Source: an uncultured Campylobacter sp. (GTDB lineage: Bacteria; Campylobacterota; Campylobacteria; Campylobacterales; Campylobacteraceae). Taken from it: a stretch of DNA of 48,954 nucleotides. The stretch is from assembly GCA_900539505.1 (NCBI GenBank), contig UQCL01000009.1, positions 1-48,954 on the forward strand, read 5' to 3'. The position numbers and the translations under genes are program-made. Of the stretch, positions 1-9,018 are shown one piece after another (the first letter of the stretch is position 1; each line of letters starts with the position of its first letter). Below the pieces are notes generated by a model. That model was not told the DNA's origin. It did no database searches and worked only from the letters and a program-made list of their open reading frames with translations.

Positions 1-171
1 AAAATACTTATTTAAATAAAAAGATATAAATATCGATACGAAATAACCGATAAAATTACTTATTTCCGCAATAACTCCAAAATAAAGCAAAGTAAAAATT
101 ATCGCATATCCAAATATAGTATTAATAACGCCTACGAGCAAATACTTTAATAAAGAAATATCGTAACGCAT
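1..171 (-). CDS. GtrA-like small membrane protein (partial, C-terminus off the window)
   Basis: This reading frame starts at the ATG at 171-169 and runs off the left edge; 57 codons are visible. The peptide begins MRYDISLLKYLLVGVIN, followed by a hydrophobic stretch and then SFYLNKYF. Both match the first half of GtrA/DPMS-type flippases, which are four-helix proteins of about 120-150 aa that move polyprenyl-phosphate-sugar across the inner membrane. The start overlaps the methyltransferase stop by one base (TAATG), so the two are translationally coupled. The GtrB-like glycosyltransferase two genes upstream is the expected partner. The assignment rests on the N-terminal motif and the context. 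Confidence 0.75.
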   Translation of the reverse strand, partial: MRYDISLLKYLLVGVINTIFGYAIIFTLLYFGVIAEISNFIGYFVSIFISFYLNKYF

Positions 172-857
172 TAGACCGATTTCTTTACTGCAATATAATA
201 TTGACCGCCTAGCGGAAGCCATTTTAAAAATCTCTCTAAAAAAGAGAGCGCTTTTAAGACAGGAGGGAAAAATAACGTATATGCGCTACCGTTATCTTTA
301 AATCCGGCTTTAAAAAAAATAGATTGCAACTCTTTTTTTGATAGCAAAACGGCATCTTTATCAAATTCGCAAGTAGATACCATGCGTCTTGTAAGAGGAT
401 TGTGAGGATTGTGTTCAAAAACCGCTACATTGCAATTATCGGCAGCTAGTTTAAATATATTAGATGTCACGTAATCTCGTAGGCTAGGTTCTATATGGTG
501 ATATACGCCTGCTATAAAAATCACGTCGAAATATCCGTTGTAGGAAGCTAACTCTTCATTTGTTTCTATAATCTTTACTTCTTTATTATTTTGCCTTGCT
601 ACCTCTAAACTTTCTTTTGAGATATCAAATCCAAAAACGGATGACTCGCGAAACGCTTCTACTATATACGGTAAATTTCTACCCGTGCCGCATCCGTATT
701 CAAGTATTTTTAGCTTTTGATTTCGTCTTTTTACTATATCGCTTAGTATTTTTATCTTGTACTCCGCATAGTATTTTATGTCGCCGAATTTTTTATGCTG
801 ATTTTGCATTATATCGTCATAGTTTTTACTGTACTCATCAAAATTAACTTTTTTCAT
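171..857 (-). CDS. Class I SAM-dependent methyltransferase
   Basis: A 228-aa soluble protein. The glycine-rich SAM-binding motif I (LEYGCGTGRNLPYI, about residues 50-65) is followed by an acidic residue at the end of strand 2 (FGFDIS) and a FDVIFIAGVYHH segment typical of motif IV in Methyltransf_11/12 enzymes. It overlaps the upstream glycosyltransferase by 14 bases and the downstream gtrA start by one, so it belongs to the polysaccharide operon. It may methylate a sugar or a lipid-linked sugar, but the acceptor cannot be read from the sequence. It is an unusual insert between gtrB and gtrA, which are normally adjacent. Confidence 0.8.
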   Translation of the reverse strand: MKKVNFDEYSKNYDDIMQNQHKKFGDIKYYAEYKIKILSDIVKRRNQKLKILEYGCGTGRNLPYIVEAFRESSVFGFDISKESLEVARQNNKEVKIIETNEELASYNGYFDVIFIAGVYHHIEPSLRDYVTSNIFKLAADNCNVAVFEHNPHNPLTRRMVSTCEFDKDAVLLSKKELQSIFFKAGFKDNGSAYTLFFPPVLKALSFLERFLKWLPLGGQYYIAVKKSV

Positions 858-1803
858 CAGTAATATCCTCTATAAAATACCTTGGTCTTCTTTTTGTTTC
901 TTTATAGATTTTACCTATGTATTCGCCAATTACACCAAGACACATAAGTTGAATTCCTCCCATAAAGTATATAGGTAAAACAGTAGAGGCCCACCCTTGC
1001 ACCGTTTTATTAGCAATAACAGAATACAACACACTCCCACCCATTATCAAGCTAACAAAAAAAACGATAAAGCCTATTAACGTTATCAATCTTAAAGGAA
1101 CCACGCTAAATGAAGTTATGCCGTCCCATGCGAAGGTGAACATCTTTTTTAGTGTATATTTTGATTTACCTGCATACCTGTCTTTAACATCAAAATATAT
1201 ATACTCTGTTTTTAGTCCAATTAAAAGAACAAGCCCTCTTAAAAATAAATTGACTTCCTTAAAACTAAGCAGCATTCTAATGGCCTTACTACTAAGTAAT
1301 CTATAGTCCGCATGGTTTTTAATAATATCCACCCCCATTAAATTCATTAATTTATAAAAGCCTAATGCAGTTGCTCTTTTAAAAAAAGAATCACACATTC
1401 TATCGTTCCTGACGCCGAGTACAACATCGCATCCATTCACGTAAGAATCAGTAAAATGTATCATAGACTTTTCATCTTGTTGCAAATCCGCATCAATAGA
1501 AATTAAGCAATCGCATTTACCTTCTACATACTCTATTCCTGCCAATAAGGCGTTTTGATGGCCTTCGTTTTTAGAAAGTTTTATACCTTTAGTGGATAAA
1601 TTTGTGGCACTAGACGATTTTATTATATTCCAAGTACTATCCTTGCTACCATCATCAATGTATAAAATAAAACTATCGCTTTTAATCTTTTTTTTATCGA
1701 TTAAATTTTCTAGAGTCTCGCTCAATCTTTTTATGGTTTCGCCCAAAACCTGATCTTCGTTATAACAAGGAACGATAATTGCCAATTTAGGAATATTTCT
1801 CAT
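844..1803 (-). CDS. GtrB/DPM1-like polyprenyl-phosphate glycosyltransferase (GT2)
   Basis: A 319-aa family 2 glycosyltransferase. The N-terminal GT-A domain has IIVPCYNED near residue 9, LYIDDGSKDSTW near 47 and SIDADLQQD near 100. Two C-terminal transmembrane helices (about 238-264 and 276-300, ending in GEYIGKIY) are the hallmark of GtrB/ArnC/DPM1-type enzymes, which move a sugar from a nucleotide donor to undecaprenyl phosphate. The start overlaps the wecC stop as ATGA. A GtrA-like flippase lies two genes downstream, so glycosylation of a surface glycan with a lipid-linked sugar is the likely role. The sugar is unknown. Confidence 0.85.
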   Translation of the reverse strand: MRNIPKLAIIVPCYNEDQVLGETIKRLSETLENLIDKKKIKSDSFILYIDDGSKDSTWNIIKSSSATNLSTKGIKLSKNEGHQNALLAGIEYVEGKCDCLISIDADLQQDEKSMIHFTDSYVNGCDVVLGVRNDRMCDSFFKRATALGFYKLMNLMGVDIIKNHADYRLLSSKAIRMLLSFKEVNLFLRGLVLLIGLKTEYIYFDVKDRYAGKSKYTLKKMFTFAWDGITSFSVVPLRLITLIGFIVFFVSLIMGGSVLYSVIANKTVQGWASTVLPIYFMGGIQLMCLGVIGEYIGKIYKETKRRPRYFIEDITDEKS

Positions 1804-2990
1804 CTAAAAATCCCGCAAAAATCCAAAACTTCTTTTTCCATTTTTAGCCCTTTAAATTCCTTATGTCCGACCAAAAATACGATAATATCCGAAATTTCGA
1901 TAGCCTTTTTATAATCCACTATCTCAAAATCTTTGTGAGCCTTGATATTGGGCTCCACGGCGACCACATCGACGCTGTCTGCGATCAGGCGTCTGGTTAT
2001 ATTTAGCGCAGGCGACTCCCGCAAATCGTCGATGTCCGGCTTAAAAGCAAGCCCCATGCACGCGACTTTAGGCTTTCTGCCGTTTTGCAGCTCAAATTTC
2101 AAAGCGGCGTTTTTAATCTTTTCTATACACCATTCAGCTTTGTGATCATTGACCTCTCTTGCGGATTTAATCAGCCTCGCTTCATAGCCGCCCGCATGCA
2201 CTATAAACCACGGATCGACTGCTATGCAGTGCCCGCCTACGCCGCAGCCCGGGCTTAAAATATTAACTCGCGGATGGCGATTTGCTAGCGAGATAAGCTC
2301 CCAGACGTTAATGCCGAATTTATCGCACAAAATGCTAAGTTCGTTTGCAAAGGCTATGTTTACGTCGCGGAAAGAATTCTCTGTAAGCTTTGACATCTCT
2401 GCAGTTTTTGAGTCAGTCTGTAAAACTTCGCCTTCTACGAATTCTGCGTAAAATTCCGCTATTTTTTTAGTAGCAATTTTTGTAGTTCCGCCTACGATTC
2501 TATCGTTTTGCGTAAGCTCTTTTAAAATTTTACCCGGCAAAACTCTCTCCGGGCAATGAGCGATATAAATTTTAGAAATATCAACACCGCCATTTTTTAA
2601 AATTTCACCTATCTTTTCGGTAGTACCTACCGGTGAAGTGGATTCTAAAACGACCATATTATCGTCTTTTACGTATGGTATTATAGATTTTGCCGCACTT
2701 ATGACATAATCGATATTTGGCACGTATCCATCTCGAAACGGCGTCGGAACAGCTATGATAAAAACGTCTGCGAAATCAGGCTTAACATCTGCTTTTAAAT
2801 TTCCGCTCTGCACTGCTTTTTTAACAAATACGTCAAGTTCCGGCTCGACGATATGAATTTTACCCTGATTGATCGTATCTACGACGCTCTGCACCACGTC
2901 AACGCCGTGGATTTTATAGCCCCTATTTGCCAAAAGCGCCGCCGTCGGTAGCCCTATATACCCAAGACCTAAGATGCAAACTTTTTTCAC
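1800..2990 (-). CDS. wecC: UDP-N-acetyl-D-mannosamine dehydrogenase
   Basis: A UDP-glucose/GDP-mannose dehydrogenase family enzyme that oxidises UDP-ManNAc to UDP-ManNAcA with NAD. The N-terminal Rossmann motif VCILGLGYIGLPTAAL begins at residue 4. The catalytic cysteine lies in GCGVGGHCIAVDPW near residue 250. The C-terminal UDP-binding domain carries GLAFKPDIDDLRESPA. I place the start at the GTG at 2990: it has AAGGAA upstream, overlaps the wecB stop as GTGA, and gives 396 aa with the dinucleotide motif at the very N-terminus. The longer frame from 3026 adds residues unlike the family. With wecB it makes UDP-ManNAcA for a surface polysaccharide. Confidence 0.92.
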   Translation of the reverse strand: MKKVCILGLGYIGLPTAALLANRGYKIHGVDVVQSVVDTINQGKIHIVEPELDVFVKKAVQSGNLKADVKPDFADVFIIAVPTPFRDGYVPNIDYVISAAKSIIPYVKDDNMVVLESTSPVGTTEKIGEILKNGGVDISKIYIAHCPERVLPGKILKELTQNDRIVGGTTKIATKKIAEFYAEFVEGEVLQTDSKTAEMSKLTENSFRDVNIAFANELSILCDKFGINVWELISLANRHPRVNILSPGCGVGGHCIAVDPWFIVHAGGYEARLIKSAREVNDHKAEWCIEKIKNAALKFELQNGRKPKVACMGLAFKPDIDDLRESPALNITRRLIADSVDVVAVEPNIKAHKDFEIVDYKKAIEISDIIVFLVGHKEFKGLKMEKEVLDFCGIFR

Positions 2991-4123
2991 AATATTCCTT
3001 TTAAAAATTCCAGTATTTTTTTGCAAGCTTTACCGTCGCCATATGGACTTACACTTTTACTTATTTTATCATATTTATCTTTTAAATTTAATAATTTTTG
3101 CACCTCTTTTATGATATTTTCGCGCTTGGTGCCGATAAGCTTCACACATCCTGCTCTTATCCCTTCAGGTCTTTCGGTAGTTTCTCTGATAACTAAAACG
3201 GGCTTGCACAGGCTCGGCGCCTCCTCTTGGATGCCGCCGCTATCTGTTACTATCATATATGACTTGCTCATAAGATAGACGAAACTATCATACTCTAACG
3301 GATCAATTAAAAATATATTCGAAATGCCCGATAAAATTTCTCCTACAGGCTTTCTTACATTTGGATTTAAATGCACGGGGTAAACGATGTCGATATTTTC
3401 GTTTTTTAGCGCTATTTCACGTAAAGCCTCACAAATATTAACAAAGCCTTCTCCGAAATTTTCTCGTCTGTGTCCTGTAACGAGAATAAATTTTCTATCA
3501 CTAAGCTTATATTTGGAATTTATAAAGGATAAAATTTTATTTTTTAGCAGCTCGTTGTTTTCGATTTTGTCTATCGTCCACAAAAGCGCGTCTATAACGG
3601 TGTTGCCGCTAACGATTATATTTTTTGAATCTTTGCCTTCTTTTAATAGATTATCTCTTGCGTCGGCAGTCGGCGCGAAGTGATATTTAGCGATGAGCCC
3701 CGTCATCTGCCTATTTATCTCTTCAGGAAACGGCGAATAGATATCATGCGTCCTAAGTCCAGCTTCGACATGTGCCACGTCGATCTTTTGATAATACGCC
3801 GCTAAAGAAACGGCATAAGTAGTAGTAGTATCTCCATGCACAAACACGATGTCTGGGGTATATTCACTAAATACATCGCGCATACCAAGCAAAACGCCTG
3901 ACGTAATGTCGTACAGATCCTGCCCTTGCTTCATTAAATTTAGATCAAAATCCGGCTTGATCTCAAAAAATTCAAGCACCTGATCAAGCATCTGTCTGTG
4001 CTGCGCCGTGACGCAAACCTTCACTTCAAATTCCGCGTACTTTTGAAATTCCTTTATCAACAGAGCCATCTTAATGGCCTCTGGGCGCGTCCCAAATACT
4101 ATTAAAATTTTTCTTTTCGTCAT
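2987..4123 (-). CDS. wecB: UDP-N-acetylglucosamine 2-epimerase (non-hydrolysing)
   Basis: A 378-aa GT-B-fold epimerase that interconverts UDP-GlcNAc and UDP-ManNAc. Family motifs are complete: FGTRPEAIKMALL at the N-terminus, HVEAGLRTHDIYSPFPEE in the middle, and DSGGIQEEAPSLCKPVLV with RETTERPEG in the C-terminal half. The ATG at 4123 is preceded by AGGGGAG at good spacing. It is the first gene of the minus-strand polysaccharide operon and hands its product to WecC, whose GTG overlaps this stop codon. The 150 bases upstream should hold the operon promoter; I could not pick a convincing box. Confidence 0.93.
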   Translation of the reverse strand: MTKRKILIVFGTRPEAIKMALLIKEFQKYAEFEVKVCVTAQHRQMLDQVLEFFEIKPDFDLNLMKQGQDLYDITSGVLLGMRDVFSEYTPDIVFVHGDTTTTYAVSLAAYYQKIDVAHVEAGLRTHDIYSPFPEEINRQMTGLIAKYHFAPTADARDNLLKEGKDSKNIIVSGNTVIDALLWTIDKIENNELLKNKILSFINSKYKLSDRKFILVTGHRRENFGEGFVNICEALREIALKNENIDIVYPVHLNPNVRKPVGEILSGISNIFLIDPLEYDSFVYLMSKSYMIVTDSGGIQEEAPSLCKPVLVIRETTERPEGIRAGCVKLIGTKRENIIKEVQKLLNLKDKYDKISKSVSPYGDGKACKKILEFLKGIL

Positions 4124-4273
4124 AAACTCCCCTAAATATTGGCTTTTTAGCCAAATCTATCGCCGTCATTTTAATTAAATTTTGCTATATCGGCGCTTAA
4201 CGATACCTGGAATTACCTATTTGTCGCTATTTGGATGGTATAAAATGTTCTTTGCTTTAAAGCCGGCTAAGAT

Positions 4274-4972
4274 TTATTTTAAATTATCAAAAAATTCCAT
4301 CGCAAAATCATCAAAAATTTTACCTTTCAAATGCGCTTTGCAAAATTCTACTATGAGCCCGTGAAATAGCGCATACGCGCCGTTTTCGTTCTCCAGCTTA
4401 TCTGCTTTTGCCGCCGCATCGCAGGGAGAGTTGGCGGAATTTACAAACTCATAGATCCGCTCAAATTCCAGCTCGCCTAGCCACGCGTTAAGCTCGTCAT
4501 AGCTTTCAAACTCATAGCCCAAAGCCCCGAGTAGCCGCGCTGAATAGCTGTCCGCGACCATCACCGCGCGCTCGCATACATAGCATAGGATTGCGTCGCA
4601 GCTCTCCGCGCCGATCCCCTTGCGCGCTAGCAGCCACTCACGGCTAACGCCCGCTTTGAAGCTCTCAAAATCCCCAAAATCCGCGATTATCGCTTTGCAA
4701 AGCAAGTTTAGACGTCTAGCTTTTTGATTATAAAATCCGCTCACTTTAATGATCTCCGCAAGCTCCGCTTCGTCTAGCCCGGCGATGCTTTCTAAACTCA
4801 AAAGTCCTTTGCTACGCAGGTTTTGCAGTGCCGCATCTGCATTGCGCCACGCCGTATTTTGGATCAAAATCGCCCCCATGACCACCTCAAAGCTTCCAAA
4901 CGCAGGCCACCAGCGAAAATCCTTGATTTTCACGGCGCGAAAAAGCGCGATAAAAAGCTCGGTCGCGCTCAT
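4274..4972 (-). CDS. MagIII-like 3-methyladenine DNA glycosylase (HhH-GPD family)
   Basis: A 232-aa base-excision repair glycosylase. The helix-hairpin-helix segment RKGIGAESCDAILCY is at residues 117-131, with the general-base aspartate at 141 in VADSYS. Lys118 occupies the position that is catalytic in bifunctional EndoIII enzymes. The four-cysteine iron-sulfur cluster of classic Nth is absent. This matches Helicobacter MagIII, which removes alkylated purines, rather than true endonuclease III. The gene stands alone between the polysaccharide operon and the DUF815-mfd group on the same strand. A generic endonuclease III-related label is the fallback. Confidence 0.78.
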   Translation of the reverse strand: MSATELFIALFRAVKIKDFRWWPAFGSFEVVMGAILIQNTAWRNADAALQNLRSKGLLSLESIAGLDEAELAEIIKVSGFYNQKARRLNLLCKAIIADFGDFESFKAGVSREWLLARKGIGAESCDAILCYVCERAVMVADSYSARLLGALGYEFESYDELNAWLGELEFERIYEFVNSANSPCDAAAKADKLENENGAYALFHGLIVEFCKAHLKGKIFDDFAMEFFDNLK

Positions 4973-5090
4973 CTCATGCCTCCGAAATTTCTGGCATCAT
5001 TTCTAAAATTTCGCACGGTGGCGGCGATTTTTCGCGCGTATTTCGCTACCGCGATAAAATTTACGCCAAATTTAAATTCGCGCGCCGTAT

Positions 5091-6074
5091 TCATCTGTCG
5101 CCGCTTTTTAAATTTGCAAAAAATTCCTCGCCAAAGCTCAAGAAAAACTGCTTTGCCGCTCGGCCGCTGCGGCTTGCGCGGAGCATCGCAAACTCACGCG
5201 CCTTTGCGTGTAGCTCGTCTAAATTTGCAGCAAAGCTCAGGCGAAATTCCGCCGCGCTCATGCCTTGCGCAGCCGCAAAATAGGCATCTACGATCCCTAA
5301 ATACTCCCGCATGCTCCCGCCGTAAAAGCTTAACTGTAGCCCGAAGCGCTCGCTCAGGCTGATTCGCTCATTCGCCGCGTCGCTTAGGTGCAGCTCGCCG
5401 CGGCTTATCTGCGCGGCGTCGTTATCGCTTGCGCATTCGCCTACGATGTGGCGGCGGTTGGATGTCGCATACATCAGCACGTTGCGCGGCGCGCGCTCTA
5501 AGGATCCTTCAAGTAGCGGTTTTAGGTGCTTGTAACCGCTCTCGCCAAGCTCAAAGCTCAAGTCGTCGCAAAAGATGATAAATTTAAAGCTCGTTTCGCG
5601 GATCGCGTCGATTATATCCACGAGATAGCCCAGATCGTCCCTACCGATCTCGATGATCTTAAGGCCTTGCGGGATAAATTTAGAAAAAACCGCCTTCGCA
5701 AGACTTGATTTGCCGCAGCCGCTCTCGCCCCACAACAGCGCGTGGTTGGCACTCGCGCCGCGCAGGAAGGCGTCTGTGTTTTTTACAAGAGTCGATTTTT
5801 GGCTCTCTAGCCCCATAAGCGCGTCAATACCCGTGAAATCGATGTCGCGGACGATCTTTAGCGCCTTTTTATTCGCGCGAAAGACGGCGACTTGCACAGC
5901 GCGCCAATCAATCGCGCTAAAATCGCTAAAGTAAATTTGCTCGCTAGAGCCGCTCTGCGCGCTTTTTAGGACGGCTTGCGGCGCTAAATTTAAACCGCTC
6001 GCCGCGTCTAAATTTAACTCTTCGCTTCTACTTTTGCTCGCGCTTTTTTTGATATTTTCATCGCAAGTTCGCAT
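5091..6074 (-). CDS. DUF815-family ATP-binding protein (AAA-like)
   Basis: A 327-aa protein with a P-loop (LLWGESGCGKSSLAKAVF, about residues 113-130) and a downstream hydrophobic-acidic Walker B-like IIFCDDLSFE, as in the DUF815 family of uncharacterised AAA-type ATPases. The first 60 residues look poorly conserved. The gene overlaps the end of mfd by 17 bases and follows it in the same order in C. jejuni and related genomes. Its cellular role is unknown to me; conserved linkage to mfd hints at DNA metabolism but proves nothing. Confidence 0.8.
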   Translation of the reverse strand: MRTCDENIKKSASKSRSEELNLDAASGLNLAPQAVLKSAQSGSSEQIYFSDFSAIDWRAVQVAVFRANKKALKIVRDIDFTGIDALMGLESQKSTLVKNTDAFLRGASANHALLWGESGCGKSSLAKAVFSKFIPQGLKIIEIGRDDLGYLVDIIDAIRETSFKFIIFCDDLSFELGESGYKHLKPLLEGSLERAPRNVLMYATSNRRHIVGECASDNDAAQISRGELHLSDAANERISLSERFGLQLSFYGGSMREYLGIVDAYFAAAQGMSAAEFRLSFAANLDELHAKAREFAMLRASRSGRAAKQFFLSFGEEFFANLKSGDR

Positions 6075-9018
6075 TTTTTAGCTCCCTTCGCAGATAGATT
6101 AAAATTTCGTTTATCACGTCGTCATCGTCGCGCGTCTGTGCCTTTAATCGCACCTTATCGCCGTTTGCAAGTGTGATTAAGATATTTTCGTCCATGCTCG
6201 AAATCATGCGCAAGCCAAGCTTCGTAGCCAAAACCTTAATCATCATCACGTCGATAAATTGCTTGGTGTAGATATCCGCGCGCCCGAAGCGATCCTCGAT
6301 CTCGCCGAAAATTTCAAGCACTTCGCTCGCCTCGGCGCACTTGCTAAGCCGCCTGTAAAGATCCAAGCGCAGGCGATCCTCTCTGATAAATTCCGAGTTT
6401 AAAAAGGCGTTTACGGAAATTTTAAGCTCCACGCTCGCAGCGGCGCTCTTTCTGCTTAGCAGCTTGCCGATTTCTTCTTCTAGCATCTTTAGATAAAGCG
6501 AGTAGCCGATCGCTTCGATATGCCCGCTCTGCGCCTCTCCGAGCAGGTTTCCGCCGCCGCGAATCTCCAGATCGTGATACGCCAGCACCGAGCCGCTGCC
6601 CAAAAATGAGTTGCTCTCAAGCGCTACGAGCCGCTTTAGCGCGTCCTGCGTAAGAGCGGTTTTATCCTCGATCAAAAAGTAGCAAAAGCCCTGTTTGTTG
6701 CTGCGCCCGACGCGGCCGCGCAGCTGGTGCAGATCGGCGATACCGAATTTATCAGCGTTTTCGACGATGATCGTATTTACGCGCGGCATATGAATGCCGC
6801 TTTCTACGATGCTGGTGCAAAGTAGCAGATCGTATTCACCCGCTACAAATTTTAAAATTTCATCCTCCGTAGTTTTAGCGTCGATCTTGGAGTGCAAAAT
6901 TAGAATTTTAAGGCTCGGCAAAATTTCAAGCAGCTTCTTTTTGGCGCTTTGCATCGTCGCGATGTGGTTGTGGACGTAAAAAATCTGCCCGCCGCGTCGC
7001 AGCTCGCGCGAGATCGCCTCTTTTATGATCTTTTCGTCCCACTGCTTGACGAAGGTGCGCACATCCAGGCGGTCCTGCGGCGGGCTAAGCAGCGTGGAGT
7101 AGCTTTTAATCGAGCTTAGCGCCATATTCAGACTGCGCGGTATCGGCGTCGCGGACATACTAAGCAGGTGCGAGGCGGCGCTTTTCTCTTTGAGCCGCTC
7201 CTTTTGCTTAACGCCGAATTTATGCTCCTCATCGATGATTATGAGCCCTAAATTTGCGGGGTTTAAATTTAAAAGCGAGTGCGTGCCGACCACGACGATC
7301 GCCTCACCGCTTTGCAGGCGCTTTAAAATTTCACTTTTTTGCCTCGCGCTGCTAAAGCGATCGAGCTTGAAAACGGGAATTTCAAACTCCCTAAAGCGCT
7401 CGCTAAGCGTGGCGTAATGCTGAGAGCTAAGCAGCGTCGTAGGCACGAAAAACAGCACCGAATGCCCACTTCGGATGCAAGCAAAGATCGCATTCATCGC
7501 AACCTCGGTCTTTCCAAAGCCCACGTCGCCGCTAAGTAGGCGGTCCATCACCTTGCCGCTTTGCAGATCCGCTAAAATCGCGCTTACCGCCTTTTGCTGA
7601 TCGCTCGTGTAGCTAAAGCCGCTTGCGCTTAAAAATTTCGCATAATCCGCGCTTTCGTTTTTGATGACGAGCCCTCGCACCAGCTCGCGCTTGGCCGCCA
7701 GCGCGATGATCTTTGAAGCGATCGCGAAAAGCTTTTCGCGCACTCGCTCCTTAATTTTGCAAAAGCTCGCCCTACCCAGATGATCCAAGCTCACCGCGCC
7801 GCCGCTTGCTACGTAGCGATCGATCTTATTTAGATACTCTACCGGCAGCAGCAGCTTGTCGCCGCCCTCGTAGAGCAGGGATACAAACTCCTTGCTGCGC
7901 CCCATCACCTCGATGAGCTCAAGCCCGTTAAATTTAGCGATACCGTGATCTTCGTGCACGACAAAATCGCCCACGTTTAGCTCATCCAGAGCCAGGCTCG
8001 ATCTTCGCACGCGCTTTTTAGGCACCGCTTTGTTTAGCGAAAGGATGATCTGCTCGGCGCTTATTAAATTTACGACGAAATCCTCGCGTAAAATTTCGAT
8101 ATTGCTAAATCCGCCAAGATCAAACGGCGCGAGCAGTGCGTCGTTTCGCGCGATCAGCGTGATAGCCTCGCTGCGGTGAAATTCAAAAAATTCCTGCGAC
8201 GGCGTTATCGCGAGGTCTTTAAATTTACGCGCCGCGGGCAGTACCTCGATCGCGTCTAAAAAATCCAAATTGCGCTCGGAAAAAATTTCATCCTTTTTGA
8301 TCTCGTGCAGCAAGATGCAATCAAACGCGCTCGTGTAATCTACAAAGCCCTCGATGAACCAAAACCCGAGCGAGCCCAGATCGCGAGCTAGCGCGTCGCT
8401 ATCCGCGCGCGATATCTTTTCGCTCACGCTTTCAAACTCGTCTTCGCTTAAATTTGCCAAAAACGGCGCTATCTCTGCTTGCGCAAGCTCATCTTTTTCG
8501 CTTTTTTGCGTAGCGACGTCAAAGCGTCTGATGCTCTCGACCGTCTCGCCGTCAAGCAGAATTCTAACCGCGCTTTCGCTCCCTACCGAAAAAATATCGA
8601 TGATTTCGCCACGGAAGCTCACCTCGCCCATGCTTTCGACGATATCGCGCACGTCGTATCCAAGGCGCAAAATTTCCTCTTTCAGCTCGCTTAAGTTTAA
8701 CTCGCTTCCAAATTTTATATTTAACGGGCGCAGATGGCTTGCGGCGGGGAGTTTGTTTAGGATCGTGCGGACGGGAGAGATTAAAATTTTTTTGCCGCTT
8801 GCTTTATAAAACGCGCTAAGAGCGGTGCTGATGCCCGCAAGCTCGCCCATATAACTGCGCAGATCCTCGCCGAAGCTCGCTCTAAAATCGGGCAGGCAAA
8901 AAGCCGCGTAGCCCATAAATTTAAGCACCTGCTCGCACGCCGCAGCCTCTTTATCGTCCTCGCAGATCAAAAGCTCTTTTTGGTTTTGCAAAAAGTATTC
9001 GTAAACCTCGGCTTGCAT
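6058..9018 (-). CDS. mfd: Transcription-repair coupling factor
   Basis: A 986-aa SF2 translocase that removes stalled RNA polymerase and recruits UvrA. In order: a reduced N-terminal UvrB-homology region, the RNA polymerase-interacting domain (LNVGDFVVHEDHGIAKFNGL, near 345-365), helicase motif I GDVGFGKTEVAMN, the DEEH box in IIIDEEHKFGVKQKERL, motif III LSMSATPIPRSL, motif VI QLRGRVGRS, and the C-terminal TRCF domain. It is shorter than the roughly 1,150-aa E. coli protein, as is usual in Campylobacterota, mainly at the N-terminus. Its ATG overlaps the stop of the upstream M23 peptidase gene as TAATG. Confidence 0.96.
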   Translation of the reverse strand: MQAEVYEYFLQNQKELLICEDDKEAAACEQVLKFMGYAAFCLPDFRASFGEDLRSYMGELAGISTALSAFYKASGKKILISPVRTILNKLPAASHLRPLNIKFGSELNLSELKEEILRLGYDVRDIVESMGEVSFRGEIIDIFSVGSESAVRILLDGETVESIRRFDVATQKSEKDELAQAEIAPFLANLSEDEFESVSEKISRADSDALARDLGSLGFWFIEGFVDYTSAFDCILLHEIKKDEIFSERNLDFLDAIEVLPAARKFKDLAITPSQEFFEFHRSEAITLIARNDALLAPFDLGGFSNIEILREDFVVNLISAEQIILSLNKAVPKKRVRRSSLALDELNVGDFVVHEDHGIAKFNGLELIEVMGRSKEFVSLLYEGGDKLLLPVEYLNKIDRYVASGGAVSLDHLGRASFCKIKERVREKLFAIASKIIALAAKRELVRGLVIKNESADYAKFLSASGFSYTSDQQKAVSAILADLQSGKVMDRLLSGDVGFGKTEVAMNAIFACIRSGHSVLFFVPTTLLSSQHYATLSERFREFEIPVFKLDRFSSARQKSEILKRLQSGEAIVVVGTHSLLNLNPANLGLIIIDEEHKFGVKQKERLKEKSAASHLLSMSATPIPRSLNMALSSIKSYSTLLSPPQDRLDVRTFVKQWDEKIIKEAISRELRRGGQIFYVHNHIATMQSAKKKLLEILPSLKILILHSKIDAKTTEDEILKFVAGEYDLLLCTSIVESGIHMPRVNTIIVENADKFGIADLHQLRGRVGRSNKQGFCYFLIEDKTALTQDALKRLVALESNSFLGSGSVLAYHDLEIRGGGNLLGEAQSGHIEAIGYSLYLKMLEEEIGKLLSRKSAAASVELKISVNAFLNSEFIREDRLRLDLYRRLSKCAEASEVLEIFGEIEDRFGRADIYTKQFIDVMMIKVLATKLGLRMISSMDENILITLANGDKVRLKAQTRDDDDVINEILIYLRRELKNANLR

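Noticed and set aside
4823..5362. A 179-codon plus-strand frame opposite the MagIII and DUF815 genes
   Set aside because: Arg/Pro-rich composition, no ribosome site, and it covers two well-supported minus-strand genes.
8354..8809. A 151-codon plus-strand frame opposite mfd
   Set aside because: Ser-rich antisense shadow of mfd codons.
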